Shown: positions 42,276 through 49,966 of the stretch, piece after piece
How positions within the stretch are numbered: the first letter of the stretch is position 1
How the letters are laid out: each line of letters starts with the position of its first letter
Assembly: GCA_000940995.1 (NCBI GenBank)
Contig: CP005973.1
Coordinates: 1,988,530 to 2,052,529, forward strand
Length of the DNA stretch: 64,000 nt
Origin: Photobacterium gaetbulicola Gung47
GTDB lineage: Bacteria > Pseudomonadota > Gammaproteobacteria > Enterobacterales > Vibrionaceae
Direction: 5' to 3'
Notes under the pieces: generated by a model
What the model was told of the DNA's origin: nothing
Database searches by the model: none
What the model saw: only the letters and a program-made list of their open reading frames with translations
Made by a program: the position numbers and the translations under genes

Positions 42276-42890
42276 CTAGTCAGATTTGATCTCGTAAGCG
42301 GCAGTAAATTGCTGGACCGCCGATTCGATGGTGGCCTGCAGTATTGTCGGATCCGGCGCAGGCTGGTGAGCCATGATCTGCGGCCAGAAGATGGTTGCTT
42401 TCAGGCATGAGACAAATTGCTCGGAGGCAATTTCCGGGTGGGCCACATTGAGCTTGCCAGCATCAATCCCGTCGAGGATCCAGCGGGTGAGGCCATGGCA
42501 AGCATCGAGTGGCTGGAACTTCTCTACCATTAAACTTGCCAGCTCCTTGGAACGGATACATTCCGCCATGACAACCCGGGCAACGGCCATGAAACTCGGG
42601 CTGCATAGTAACTCCACTTCTTTTTGGGCAATGTGGGTCAGCTGATCTGTGATGCTTTGATCTGGCTGGAAGGGAATAGAGCTGATCACTTTCACATTGG
42701 ATACTAGCCGCTCAACGATCACCTCGAACAAGCTTTCTTTGGTTGGGTAATACTTGTAAAGCGTTCGTTTTGACACTTCGGCTTTTTTCGAGATCGCTTC
42801 CATACTGGCTAGCTCCAGCCCTTTTTCTGAAAAAATTTCCAGTGCGGCACAGACAATATTTTCCTGTTTAATTTCAGCGACTTTACCCAT
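42276..42890 (-). CDS. TetR-family repressor divergent from the MBL-fold gene
   Basis: A 204-residue regulator with TetR helix-turn-helix at about 10-55 (AALEIFSEKGLELASMEAISKKAEVSKRTLYKYYPTKESLF split over the usual three helices) and a TetR_C region similar to the AefR/YbiH-like group (FQPLDACHGLTRWILDGIDAGKL). It is divergent from the metallo-beta-lactamase-fold gene; the 119-bp intergenic DNA carries two copies of a GTAAAC-type inverted repeat, so it most likely represses that gene and itself. Confidence 0.87.
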   Translation of the reverse strand: MGKVAEIKQENIVCAALEIFSEKGLELASMEAISKKAEVSKRTLYKYYPTKESLFEVIVERLVSNVKVISSIPFQPDQSITDQLTHIAQKEVELLCSPSFMAVARVVMAECIRSKELASLMVEKFQPLDACHGLTRWILDGIDAGKLNVAHPEIASEQFVSCLKATIFWPQIMAHQPAPDPTILQATIESAVQQFTAAYEIKSD

Positions 42891-42928
42891 AAAAATTACT
42901 CAATTATATGATGGTGTTGAATTAATAT

Positions 42929-42946
42929 GTAAACGGTTGTGTTTAC
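42929..42946. promoter_or_regulatory. TetR operator copy 1
   Basis: GTAAAC-GGTTGT-GTTTAC, perfect 6-bp arms with a 6-bp centre, in the divergent region. Confidence 0.65.
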
Positions 42947-42973
42947 TTTTTGGTTGTGATCAATATGATTAAA

Positions 42974-42991
42974 GTATACACCATCGTTTAC
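42974..42991. promoter_or_regulatory. TetR operator copy 2
   Basis: GTATAC-ACCATC-GTTTAC, one mismatch from the first copy's arms, 45 bp away. The repetition strengthens the case for a dimer-binding site. Confidence 0.6.
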
Positions 42992-43009
42992 TTTTGAGAC
43001 TAGCGACGA

Positions 43010-44188
43010 ATGAAAACGACATTGAAAGCATCTTTGGTTGCCATCTTGGGGGCTCTTGGCCTGGCGGCATACAGTGGCGGAAGTACCAGCACAGACGGCA
43101 GTTATGTGCGCAGCCAAGAAATTCGTCAAGCACGTATCGCCCGTTCGCCGCAATTCAAAGATGGCAAAGTCATCACCCAGCTGCCGAGGGTTGAAAGCGA
43201 GGAGGGCATGTTGTCGCTGCTGTGGAAATTTTTCATGCAGCGCGATCAGTATAAGCCTCAGCAACGTTTGCAGTTCCAAGCGGTAGATACCCCGTTGCTG
43301 GAGAACCCGAGCAGTGCGCTGCGGGTGACTTGGCTGGGGCATTCGTCTTTGTTTCTGGAGGCGGATGGTGTGCGCATCCTGATTGACCCGGTGTTTGACC
43401 ATGCGTCGCCATCGGCGTTTGCCAGAATGTTCTCGCGCAATGTGGATGCACCGGTTAGCCGTGAAGACTTGCCGCTGCCGGACGTGATCTTGATTTCCCA
43501 CGACCACTATGATCATTTGGAAGAAGCAACAGCACGTTTCTATGCCGATAAGAACGTACGGTTCTTTGTCCCGCTGGGGGTGGGGCGCCACCTGGAAAAA
43601 TGGGGCGTGAAACCGGGCAATATCGAAGAGTTTGACTGGTGGGAAAGTGTCGCTGTCGGGACTGTTCGGATTACTTCGGCTCCGGCCAACCATAATTCAG
43701 GCCGTGGTCTGTTTGACAGCAATACCACTCTCTGGTCATCCTGGGCGATTCAGGCTGAAGCTGGCAGTGTGTTTTACAGTGGTGACTCGGCCTATGGTGA
43801 ACACTTTAAGCAAATTGGTGAGCGGTTGGGGCCGTTTGATATGACCTTTATCGAGGTAGCGGCGAATGTGAAAGACGGCAAGGGTTATCCAGTAGAAGGC
43901 TGGGGGCATATGCAGGCGGCCCACACCATGCAGGCGCATCTTGATGTGGGCGGTGACAAGTTATTTCCGGTCCACTGGTCGACCTATGAGTTGTTTCTCC
44001 ACCAATGGGATGAGCCGGTCAATGACTTGATTGCCGAGGCACAGGTACATGACGTGGAATTGGTGACCCCTTTGGTTGGCCAGAGCTTGGATTTGTCTCT
44101 GCCAGTTCAGACTGCCTATTGGTGGCAAGACAGCGAGCAGTGGCAAACGGACAGTGACATGGCCCAGTTGGCATACCGCGCAGAGTAA
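43010..44188 (+). CDS. Metallo-beta-lactamase-fold hydrolase (UlaG / NAPE-PLD-like)
   Basis: A 392-residue protein with an N-terminal hydrophobic export segment and an MBL fold: VTWLGHSSLFLEADG, the metal motif H164-D-H166-Y-D168-H169 in LISHDHYDHLE, SAPANHNSGRG, and YSGDSAYGEHF. The order is that of the L-ascorbate-6-phosphate lactonase/NAPE-phospholipase D branch. The leader reads GLGLAAYSGGS-like (LGLAAYSGGS) where relatives usually have a lipobox Cys before SGG; here Tyr replaces it, so lipid anchoring is lost or export is by a plain signal. Controlled by the divergent TetR. Substrate unknown. Confidence 0.85.
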   Translation: MKTTLKASLVAILGALGLAAYSGGSTSTDGSYVRSQEIRQARIARSPQFKDGKVITQLPRVESEEGMLSLLWKFFMQRDQYKPQQRLQFQAVDTPLLENPSSALRVTWLGHSSLFLEADGVRILIDPVFDHASPSAFARMFSRNVDAPVSREDLPLPDVILISHDHYDHLEEATARFYADKNVRFFVPLGVGRHLEKWGVKPGNIEEFDWWESVAVGTVRITSAPANHNSGRGLFDSNTTLWSSWAIQAEAGSVFYSGDSAYGEHFKQIGERLGPFDMTFIEVAANVKDGKGYPVEGWGHMQAAHTMQAHLDVGGDKLFPVHWSTYELFLHQWDEPVNDLIAEAQVHDVELVTPLVGQSLDLSLPVQTAYWWQDSEQWQTDSDMAQLAYRAE

Positions 44189-44203
44189 TGGCTGGTAAGG
44201 AAT

Positions 44204-44235
44204 AAAAAAGGGCAATCGCTGGCGCGATTGCCCTT
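44204..44235 (-). terminator. Terminator between MBL-fold and DUF2541 genes
   Basis: Perfect 11-bp stem (44208-44218 with 44225-44235); the A run before it gives a T run on the minus strand, ending the DUF2541 gene. Confidence 0.85.
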
Positions 44236-44263
44236 GTTGATCATGGTGCTGGATGGGCGATGG

Positions 44264-44641
44264 TTATTGCCGTCCGTAAACCCTCACCCCCGCCGATGAG
44301 CCCTCGGCCTTGCCGAATACTTCGAGGCTTTTCACGCAGCGGGTATAGGCAAACTTGCGCCAGTCAGTCTGGTCATGCTTGTCTAGCTTGCGGTGAAAAT
44401 GGATGGTCTTGGTGTCGTCATTGTTGAAGGTCAATACCACACGCTCTAACCGCATATCTCGTTCGGCTTTGACGCGGATAGCGTCAACCCGGCGACATAC
44501 CAGCAAGGGGATCTGTGCGCCATGGTCGCTTTTGCCCAGCAAGATGGTTCTGCCCAGGGTGATTTTGTCGTCGGCTTGGGCTAGGTTGGAAGCACCGAGT
44601 AAGCCAAGGCTCAGTGCCAAAAACATGGAATGCGTTTTCAT
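44264..44641 (-). CDS. DUF2541 (YaaI-like) small exported protein
   Basis: A 125-residue protein starting at ATG 44641 with signal peptide MKTHSMFLALSLGLLGASNL ending near AQA. The mature part follows the DUF2541 pattern of E. coli YaaI: a first strand ending in PLLVCRRVDAIRVKAERD, a central VVLTFNNDD strand, TDWRKF, and RCVKSLEVFGKAEG with a second Cys likely paired with the first. Periplasmic; function of the family is not known. Confidence 0.75.
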   Translation of the reverse strand: MKTHSMFLALSLGLLGASNLAQADDKITLGRTILLGKSDHGAQIPLLVCRRVDAIRVKAERDMRLERVVLTFNNDDTKTIHFHRKLDKHDQTDWRKFAYTRCVKSLEVFGKAEGSSAGVRVYGRQ

Positions 44642-44815
44642 CAATAATCTCAATAACAGCAGTACTGTTAAGCTAAATAGAGAAGTGGGAAATTCTTCCC
44701 ACCCGTCGCGGGCCCCGCCTGTATGTCTGAACTTACTTGTCAGTGCTTTGCGAGGGCAGCGGAATATACCTTCGGCTTTGGTTGTTAAAGACAGGGTTGT
44801 GTAAAATTTTGCTCT

Positions 44816-46168
44816 CTATGCCTGTCTATTGGTTTGGTCTTCTTCATCGATGGGGGTGTTATCCGCCGCCTCGATCTCGACTGGCGCTTTTCGGGTTACC
44901 GAGACTTTATCCGCCCGGTTGCCATCGACTTGGGTCACCTCGAACTGCCACCCTTCCCATTCGATGCTGTCTCCCACCGAAGGTAGCCCGCTCAAGGACC
45001 ACATCAGCATGCCGCTTAGGGTGTGGTAGCCGTTTTTATCCTCATCGGGCAGGGTTTCGAGCTCGAGCAAGTCTTTGAGCACCAATATTGGGATCAGTCC
45101 GTCCATCGACCAACTGCCATCTTCATTTTCCACCGACCAGATATCTTCGGGAGCGCGGGTTTTGAACTCGCCGGCCAAAGCCTCGAGGATATCTTTCGGG
45201 GTCACGATACCCTGGATATCGCCGTATTCATCGACGACGAACGCCATGACATCTCCCGAGTGGCGGAAGTGCTCAAGCAGTTGGATCCCGGTCCAGTTTT
45301 CCGGAATAAATACCGGTGGCAGCAGGTAGTGCTCTATCGGGCTGCGCGGCCTGGCGATGTGGTATTGCAACAGCTGTTTGGTGGTGATGATGCCTTTGGG
45401 GTTATCCATATTGCCTCTGATCACCGGAAAGTGCTGGTGACTGGAGGCGACCAGAAAGTTGAGGTTGCTTTCGCTTGGCTTATCGAGATCCAGCGCCACG
45501 ATCTCATTGCGAGGGGTCATCAGCGATGTCACCTTGCGATCATCAAAGTGAAAGACATTTTTGACCATGGCATGTTCTTGTTTCTCGATAACCCCCGTCT
45601 GTGAACCCTCTGCCAGTACGGCTTTTATATCTTCCTCGGTGAGCACATCACCTTGATTTTCTTTGCCGTGTTTGCCCAACAGTCGCAGGGTCAGCTCAGT
45701 GGAAGTGGCCAGCAAGAAGACAAAAGGTCTGGATAGGCTGGCAAGCACGGTCAGAGGGCGGGCCATCATGCGGGCAATGCTCTCCGGGCTTAGCTGGGCC
45801 AGGCGTTTGGGTACCAGTTCACCAATGACGATGGAGAGGTAGGTGATACCGACAACCACGATGGTGGTGGCGGCTACGGAGCTGGTCTTGGCGGCGAGGC
45901 CAAGTTGCTGGAGGTTGTCGGCCAGAGGCCCTGCGAGGGCGGCTTCACCGAACACCCCGTTGAGGATGCCGATGGCGGTAATGCCAATCTGTACGGTGGA
46001 AAGAAAGCGGGTCGGCTCCTCGCCGAGCTTGATGGCGGTGGTCGCACCCTTGTCGCCATTGTCTGCCAGTTTTTGCAGACGACTTTTTCGTGCAGTGACC
46101 AGGGCAATTTCCGACATGGCAAAAACGCCATTAAGCAGAATTAGGCCGGCCAAAATTAGCACGTCCAT
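44816..46168 (-). CDS. CNNM/HlyC-CorC-family membrane protein with CBS domains
   Basis: A 450-residue inner-membrane protein: DUF21/CNNM transmembrane domain (about 1-190, MDVLILAGLILLNGVFAMSEIAL at the front), two CBS domains (about 205-330, MTPRNEIVALDL and VDEYGDIQGIVTPKDILEAL), and a C-terminal CorC_HlyC transporter-associated domain (about 345-430). ATG 46168 follows AAGGAG. Family members (YtfL/PaeA, CorC, MpfA) take part in Mg2+ or polyamine efflux and in resistance to stationary-phase cadaverine/putrescine; older annotations call it hemolysin, which is not meant literally. Transported ion or solute is not decided by sequence. Confidence 0.9.
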   Translation of the reverse strand: MDVLILAGLILLNGVFAMSEIALVTARKSRLQKLADNGDKGATTAIKLGEEPTRFLSTVQIGITAIGILNGVFGEAALAGPLADNLQQLGLAAKTSSVAATTIVVVGITYLSIVIGELVPKRLAQLSPESIARMMARPLTVLASLSRPFVFLLATSTELTLRLLGKHGKENQGDVLTEEDIKAVLAEGSQTGVIEKQEHAMVKNVFHFDDRKVTSLMTPRNEIVALDLDKPSESNLNFLVASSHQHFPVIRGNMDNPKGIITTKQLLQYHIARPRSPIEHYLLPPVFIPENWTGIQLLEHFRHSGDVMAFVVDEYGDIQGIVTPKDILEALAGEFKTRAPEDIWSVENEDGSWSMDGLIPILVLKDLLELETLPDEDKNGYHTLSGMLMWSLSGLPSVGDSIEWEGWQFEVTQVDGNRADKVSVTRKAPVEIEAADNTPIDEEDQTNRQA

Positions 46169-46353
46169 GAGGTTCTCCTTCATGTTCGAGGCTTCTGCCT
46201 CTAAGCATATGTGTTGAGTTGAAAGTTTGGTGTGAAGTAGCAAACAAGTTTGACCTTAGCGACTCAGAGGCGGGATGAACATGGAGAAATATTTATCTCT
46301 ATAAACTGTGTTTTTGATTAAGATGGCGTGAATGAATAAAAGGAAATAAGGCA

Positions 46354-46842
46354 ATGAAAATCGAGATCAATTTCTCAACCGAGAGGCTGTCGGTCAAGAC
46401 CCTAGACCGCACTATGCCGGGGATCCAGGACGAAATCATGACTATGTTTACCGAGCCGGTCAGTCGTCACTTGCCACCGTCCTGTCAGAATTTCCGCACG
46501 GCGGAGGATGTCGCCAACTGGCTTGAGGGCATGGCACGAACCGGTAGTGTGCTGAGGCTAACCTTGCAGCAGCAAGCGGTGGGGTATCTATTTGTCTTTC
46601 CCGAGCCGGAAGACTGCTACCGCTTGGGTTATGTGCTTGACGAAGCTCAATGGGGCAAAGGATTAGCGACCGAAGCGATGCTGGGGTTGGTGAACTATTT
46701 GTCTGCGTATGAACACGCTGCCTGTTTCATTGCCGGGGTTGAGCCCGACAATACCGGGTCGGTCAATGTGCTTAAGAAGCTTGGCTTTAGTTACAGCTAT
46801 TCCGAGCAAGACGTCGACTACTACAAACTGCAAAGCGCCTGA
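46354..46842 (+). CDS. GNAT-family N-acetyltransferase (RimJ/RimL-like)
   Basis: A 162-residue acetyl-CoA-dependent transferase. The core has YRLGYVLDEAQWGKGLATEA, the A motif that binds the acetyl-CoA pyrophosphate (Q/GxxGxG/A-type, here WGKGLA), and the motif B SVNVLKKLGF. The EINFSTERLSVKTL start is typical of the RimJ/RimL-like acetyltransf_3 group. ATG 46354 is preceded by AAGGA. Acceptor unknown. It is convergent with the cupin gene. Confidence 0.85.
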   Translation: MKIEINFSTERLSVKTLDRTMPGIQDEIMTMFTEPVSRHLPPSCQNFRTAEDVANWLEGMARTGSVLRLTLQQQAVGYLFVFPEPEDCYRLGYVLDEAQWGKGLATEAMLGLVNYLSAYEHAACFIAGVEPDNTGSVNVLKKLGFSYSYSEQDVDYYKLQSA

Positions 46843-46859
46843 TTCGGAACTCTTGGTGC

Positions 46860-47510
46860 TTAACTCGGCAAGTGCCCGGTCTTTACTAAAATGACGGTCT
46901 CCTGCTCGACAAAGGGATAATGCTCGCTCAGGTGCGGGCTACGTAGCCAAGTACCAGCAGGATACTGTCCGAACTCATCCTGAAACTCCCCAGACAAAAC
47001 CAGGATCTCCTCTCCGCCCCAGTGGCGGTGGGGCTGGAAATGCTCGCCAGTCGGCCATTTCACCAAGGCGGTGTGCTGATGGCCGAACTCATGCAGCGGC
47101 ATGACTTGTAATCCACCGATCCCCGGTTGCCAGGCGGTGTGCCGGGTATCGATTCGAAGTTGCTGGCTGTCCTCCGGCATGAACTGGTTGAGTTTGACGA
47201 AGATTGTACATCCCCGTTTGCTGAATGGGGCATGCTGGCTGCCCGGCGGGTTACGGATATAGGTACCAGGGCCAAAATCACCGGTTTCATCTGAGAACAC
47301 ACCATCGAGCACAAAGATCTCTTCACCCATCGGGTGAGGGTGGGGGGCAAATGATGAGCCTTCGGCATAGCGGACGACACTGGTGGTATGCCCCGACTCT
47401 TTGGCTTCGCGCTCAAGTGGCTTGCGCCATACTCCTGATGCAGGGCTGGGCTGCCACTTCATTTTCTCGGTCTCGATCACCAGCCTTTGCTGAAAATCCA
47501 TGTTGAGCAT
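46860..47510 (-). CDS. ChrR-like double-cupin protein without anti-sigma domain
   Basis: A 216-residue protein made of two cupin units. The first has H57-P-H59 and E63/E64 (FAPHPHPMGEEIFVLDG), the second H161-R-H163 and E167/E168 (FQPHRHWGGEEILVLSG). Each resembles the C-terminal cupin of ChrR anti-sigma factors, but the N-terminal zinc anti-sigma domain is absent, so it cannot bind a sigma factor in the ChrR manner. GGAGGG precedes ATG 47510. It may be a metalloenzyme or peroxide/aldehyde sensor; some such genes belong to the ChrR sigma regulon, though no TGATC/CGTA promoter was found upstream here. Confidence 0.8.
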   Translation of the reverse strand: MLNMDFQQRLVIETEKMKWQPSPASGVWRKPLEREAKESGHTTSVVRYAEGSSFAPHPHPMGEEIFVLDGVFSDETGDFGPGTYIRNPPGSQHAPFSKRGCTIFVKLNQFMPEDSQQLRIDTRHTAWQPGIGGLQVMPLHEFGHQHTALVKWPTGEHFQPHRHWGGEEILVLSGEFQDEFGQYPAGTWLRSPHLSEHYPFVEQETVILVKTGHLPS

Positions 47511-47660
47511 TATTCACCCTCCCCGGGTAGGTTTCACAATAGGTTAGTTTCGGCCTGCCATTATGCCGCCACCCTGCTTAATCATGTTTTTCGCAACAGT
47601 TTGGCTGAGTCGGAATGTCACTTTGTTGAGTTCCATATAAGTATCATAATCAGCCATAGA

Positions 47661-47867
47661 ATGGTCAATGAATGCTTTGGGGGTGAAGGGTCATCGATCA
47701 AAGTGCTTAATGAGTGCAAGAGGAAGAACGTCGAGCTCGGTATCTTGGACAAAGTCGTGTTTAACAAGCTACCGCTTCGTGTCGGATACTATGTGATTCT
47801 GTTTGGCGAGAAGTTTCTTCGGATTCTGGATGAACTCGAGAAGTTGCAGTATGAACTTGAAAGTTAG
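47661..47867 (+). CDS. Possible short protein or C-terminal gene remnant
   Basis: This is the only coding candidate in the 430-bp space after the cupin gene. From ATG 47661 it gives 68 residues that are hydrophilic at the start and end in an amphipathic helix (FGEKFLRILDELEKLQYELES). The frame is open far upstream without a good ribosome site, and the product matches no family I know. It may be a decayed gene end rather than a working gene. Confidence 0.25.
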   Translation: MVNECFGGEGSSIKVLNECKRKNVELGILDKVVFNKLPLRVGYYVILFGEKFLRILDELEKLQYELES

Positions 47868-47874
47868 TCTGAAA

Positions 47875-47903
47875 TGAAAAAAGCGCCGACATAATCGGCG
47901 CTT
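47875..47903 (-). terminator. Terminator after the zinc-ribbon gene
   Basis: AAGCGCCGA/TCGGCGCTT stem with 5-nt loop (47881-47903). The A run before it reads as T on the minus strand. Confidence 0.75.
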
Positions 47904-47942
47904 ATGCTATTGGTTGAGCTTGCTAAGTTGAAATGAGAGAAG

Positions 47943-48161
47943 TTAAAGCTCAAACTCCGGCACTTTTTTCTTCACCGCATCATGGGTGCCAATATAGAGA
48001 AGCTCTTGTTGGCCAAGTCCGCGCATGAAAAATGAAAGACATTTCGGGCACTGCAGTTTTTCCTGTCCTGTAGTAACCAGTGATTTTTCGTGCCATTTGC
48101 GTCTTACTCGGTTTAATCCTGAAGTGTTGTTACATTCGGGGCATCGAATTGGTACTTTCAT
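47943..48161 (-). CDS. Small zinc-ribbon protein
   Basis: A 72-residue protein with two knuckles, C7-P-E-C10 and C38-P-K-C41, 28 residues apart, as in zinc ribbons. Between them lies a basic stretch (RVRRKWHEKS). AACGATGTT with a weak purine run precedes ATG 48161. Likely a nucleic-acid or protein-binding module; no family named. Confidence 0.7.
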   Translation of the reverse strand: MKVPIRCPECNNTSGLNRVRRKWHEKSLVTTGQEKLQCPKCLSFFMRGLGQQELLYIGTHDAVKKKVPEFEL

Positions 48162-48351
48162 AACATCGTTCTCCTGACCACTCTGTCTGGTTACAAATTA
48201 ACCAGAATAACCCCGCACAAAACTTGATATGCATCAGGTTTGTCAGTTGAACTTATGATGTTGCAAAAAAGTTTTTTATATTTGAGACCAACGTCTTAGC
48301 GGCAATTAACAGGGTGTAACGCGAGGTTACAAAACGACATAATTGGTCGCG

Positions 48352-48672
48352 TTACTCGTTGCCCAAAATGGCCTGCCGCTTGAGCATCAGCTCCTTTGAC
48401 ATTGACTGGGCAGTAATACGCATCCCCTTTTGCTCCAGCCCAATCAGTAATTGCATCCGTAGATTTTCAGCGCGTTCTTCAAGTGCCTGGCGTTCTTGCT
48501 CTGGTTTTTCCGCCGCTTTTTCATAACAGCCAACAATTGACTTGAACAGGTGGGACTCGAAGCTGGTTCTTTCTTCCGGTTGAATCGTGCGTGATTCCTT
48601 CACTTCACCATTGGCCTTGCGGCGGTTGTAGTCTTGGATCTGGTTTTCAGCGATCAGGTCGAACACACTCAT
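48352..48672 (-). CDS. Small helical protein of unknown function
   Basis: A 106-residue hydrophilic protein, predicted mostly helical, with a charged coiled-coil-like stretch (EKPEQERQALEERAENLRMQ). It begins MSVFDLIAENQIQDYNRRK. No signal peptide or membrane segment. Family not recognised. Monocistronic; the stop lies inside an inverted repeat (GTAACGCG 48316-48323 and CGCGTTAC 48348-48355) without a clear T run. Confidence 0.55.
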   Translation of the reverse strand: MSVFDLIAENQIQDYNRRKANGEVKESRTIQPEERTSFESHLFKSIVGCYEKAAEKPEQERQALEERAENLRMQLLIGLEQKGMRITAQSMSKELMLKRQAILGNE

Positions 48673-48809
48673 AGCATTACATTCTCTGTGGATATTTCGT
48701 GCCCATCATAGCCCCGCAGATTGAATAGGTGCTGAAAAATGCCTTGGGGAAGTGTTTCGAAATGTGTTTGGGCAGCGCTGAGATAAACGCTGTTTTCATC
48801 CTTAGGCCT

Positions 48810-49682
48810 TTATGTGTTTGCGAGTAAATCGATCAATTTTCGAGTTTTCAAAGGGATTACCGCATTGTTGGGATACACGGCATACAGTTCGGTTTTCCAG
48901 GTATAGTTATCCAGCAGACTGACAAGCTCACCGGACTGAATATATGACTCAGTAATAAAATCTAGGGTGGTTGTTACCCCCATGCCCTTTAATGCATATC
49001 GCGTGAGTAATGACTCACTCTCAAGCTGCAGGAATGGTGAGATTTCTATTTTGGTTTCTTTGCCATCATCAATGAACATCCACTTATCTTTGGTGAGGCA
49101 GTGGGTATAGTTCATACATTTGTGGCCAATCAAATCTGATGGTTTTACGGGGATGCCATGTCTGTCCAAGTACGTGGGTGAGGCGACAACATAGGTCCCG
49201 ATATTTTTGATTTTTTTGCACTTGTACGAGCTGTCTTCCAGTGCGCCAATCTTAAGCACCAGATCGACCTGCTCATGGATCAGATCGCCAATCTGGTTGT
49301 CAAAAATCAGGTCGAGTTCTAGCTCTGGATAGGTTGATAGCAGCTGGGCAAAGGTGTCGGTGATGAAATCATCGAACTCCAGCACCGCTGGCATTTTTAC
49401 CCGCAGTTTTCCCCTGACGATATCTTTGCGCTCGTCGATGAAGTCGTAGCACTTATCAACGCTGTCGAAGATCTCAGCGCAGCGCTCGTAAAGGAATTGC
49501 CCTTCTTCTGTCAGGTTGATCTGCCGGGTAGTACGTTGGATCAGCGAGCAGCGCAATTCTTGCTCGAGCTGTTTCACATGCTTGCTAATCACGGATTTTG
49601 ACAAGCACAGCTTGTCGGCAGCGATTGAAAACGAGTTGTTCATGACCACGGTGTAGAAGGTGGCCAATAGATTCAGGTTCAT
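48810..49682 (-). CDS. LysR-family regulator divergent from the SahH-like gene
   Basis: A 290-residue LTTR starting MNLNLLATFYTVVMNNSFSI; the helix-turn-helix recognition part is KSVISKHVKQLEQELRCSLI. GTG 49691 is an alternative start with AAGGA 9 nt upstream. It is divergent from the S-adenosylhomocysteinase-like gene, with 284 bp between them that contain an LTTR-style inverted repeat (49779-49802) and a second palindrome (49761-49775). It is the likely regulator of that enzyme. Confidence 0.86.
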   Translation of the reverse strand: MNLNLLATFYTVVMNNSFSIAADKLCLSKSVISKHVKQLEQELRCSLIQRTTRQINLTEEGQFLYERCAEIFDSVDKCYDFIDERKDIVRGKLRVKMPAVLEFDDFITDTFAQLLSTYPELELDLIFDNQIGDLIHEQVDLVLKIGALEDSSYKCKKIKNIGTYVVASPTYLDRHGIPVKPSDLIGHKCMNYTHCLTKDKWMFIDDGKETKIEISPFLQLESESLLTRYALKGMGVTTTLDFITESYIQSGELVSLLDNYTWKTELYAVYPNNAVIPLKTRKLIDLLANT

Positions 49683-49760
49683 GGTTTTCACCCGTTAGAT
49701 CCTTGTGGCGTAGTGTCGAAGGGAGGGCATCTGTTATTGATCGTTTCAGTTTTGCTAATG

Positions 49761-49775
49761 TTTCCAATGTGGAAA
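49761..49775. promoter_or_regulatory. Palindrome in the LysR/SahH-like divergent region
   Basis: TTTCCA-ATG-TGGAAA, perfect 6-bp arms with 3-bp centre. Confidence 0.45.
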
Positions 49776-49778
49776 CTT

Positions 49779-49802
49779 ATTGATTTTGTATACCAAATCA
49801 AT
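49779..49802. promoter_or_regulatory. LTTR-type binding site
   Basis: ATTGATT-N10-AATCAAT, perfect 7-bp arms of the interrupted-dyad kind bound by LysR regulators, midway between the divergent genes. Confidence 0.55.
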
Positions 49803-49966
49803 AGTCTGGATAGGAGGGTTTTTATCATTTTTATGGTTGATGTGTGATTGGTCACGTTATTTTTCACTCAGGGGAAACTATCAGTTCTTGATAAGTTGAT
49901 TAAGTTTGCAGGGCATTTGAGGGAAGATTTGTGGGCCAACAAAACGTTCTCACAACAGAGGCTCCT

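Noticed and set aside
44816..46168. A hemolysin toxin
   Set aside because: The domain order (CNNM, two CBS, CorC_HlyC) is that of ion/polyamine transport proteins; the hemolysin label in this family is historical.
48316..48355. An intrinsic terminator after the 106-residue gene
   Set aside because: The GTAACGCG/CGCGTTAC arms enclose a 24-nt loop and no T run follows on either strand.
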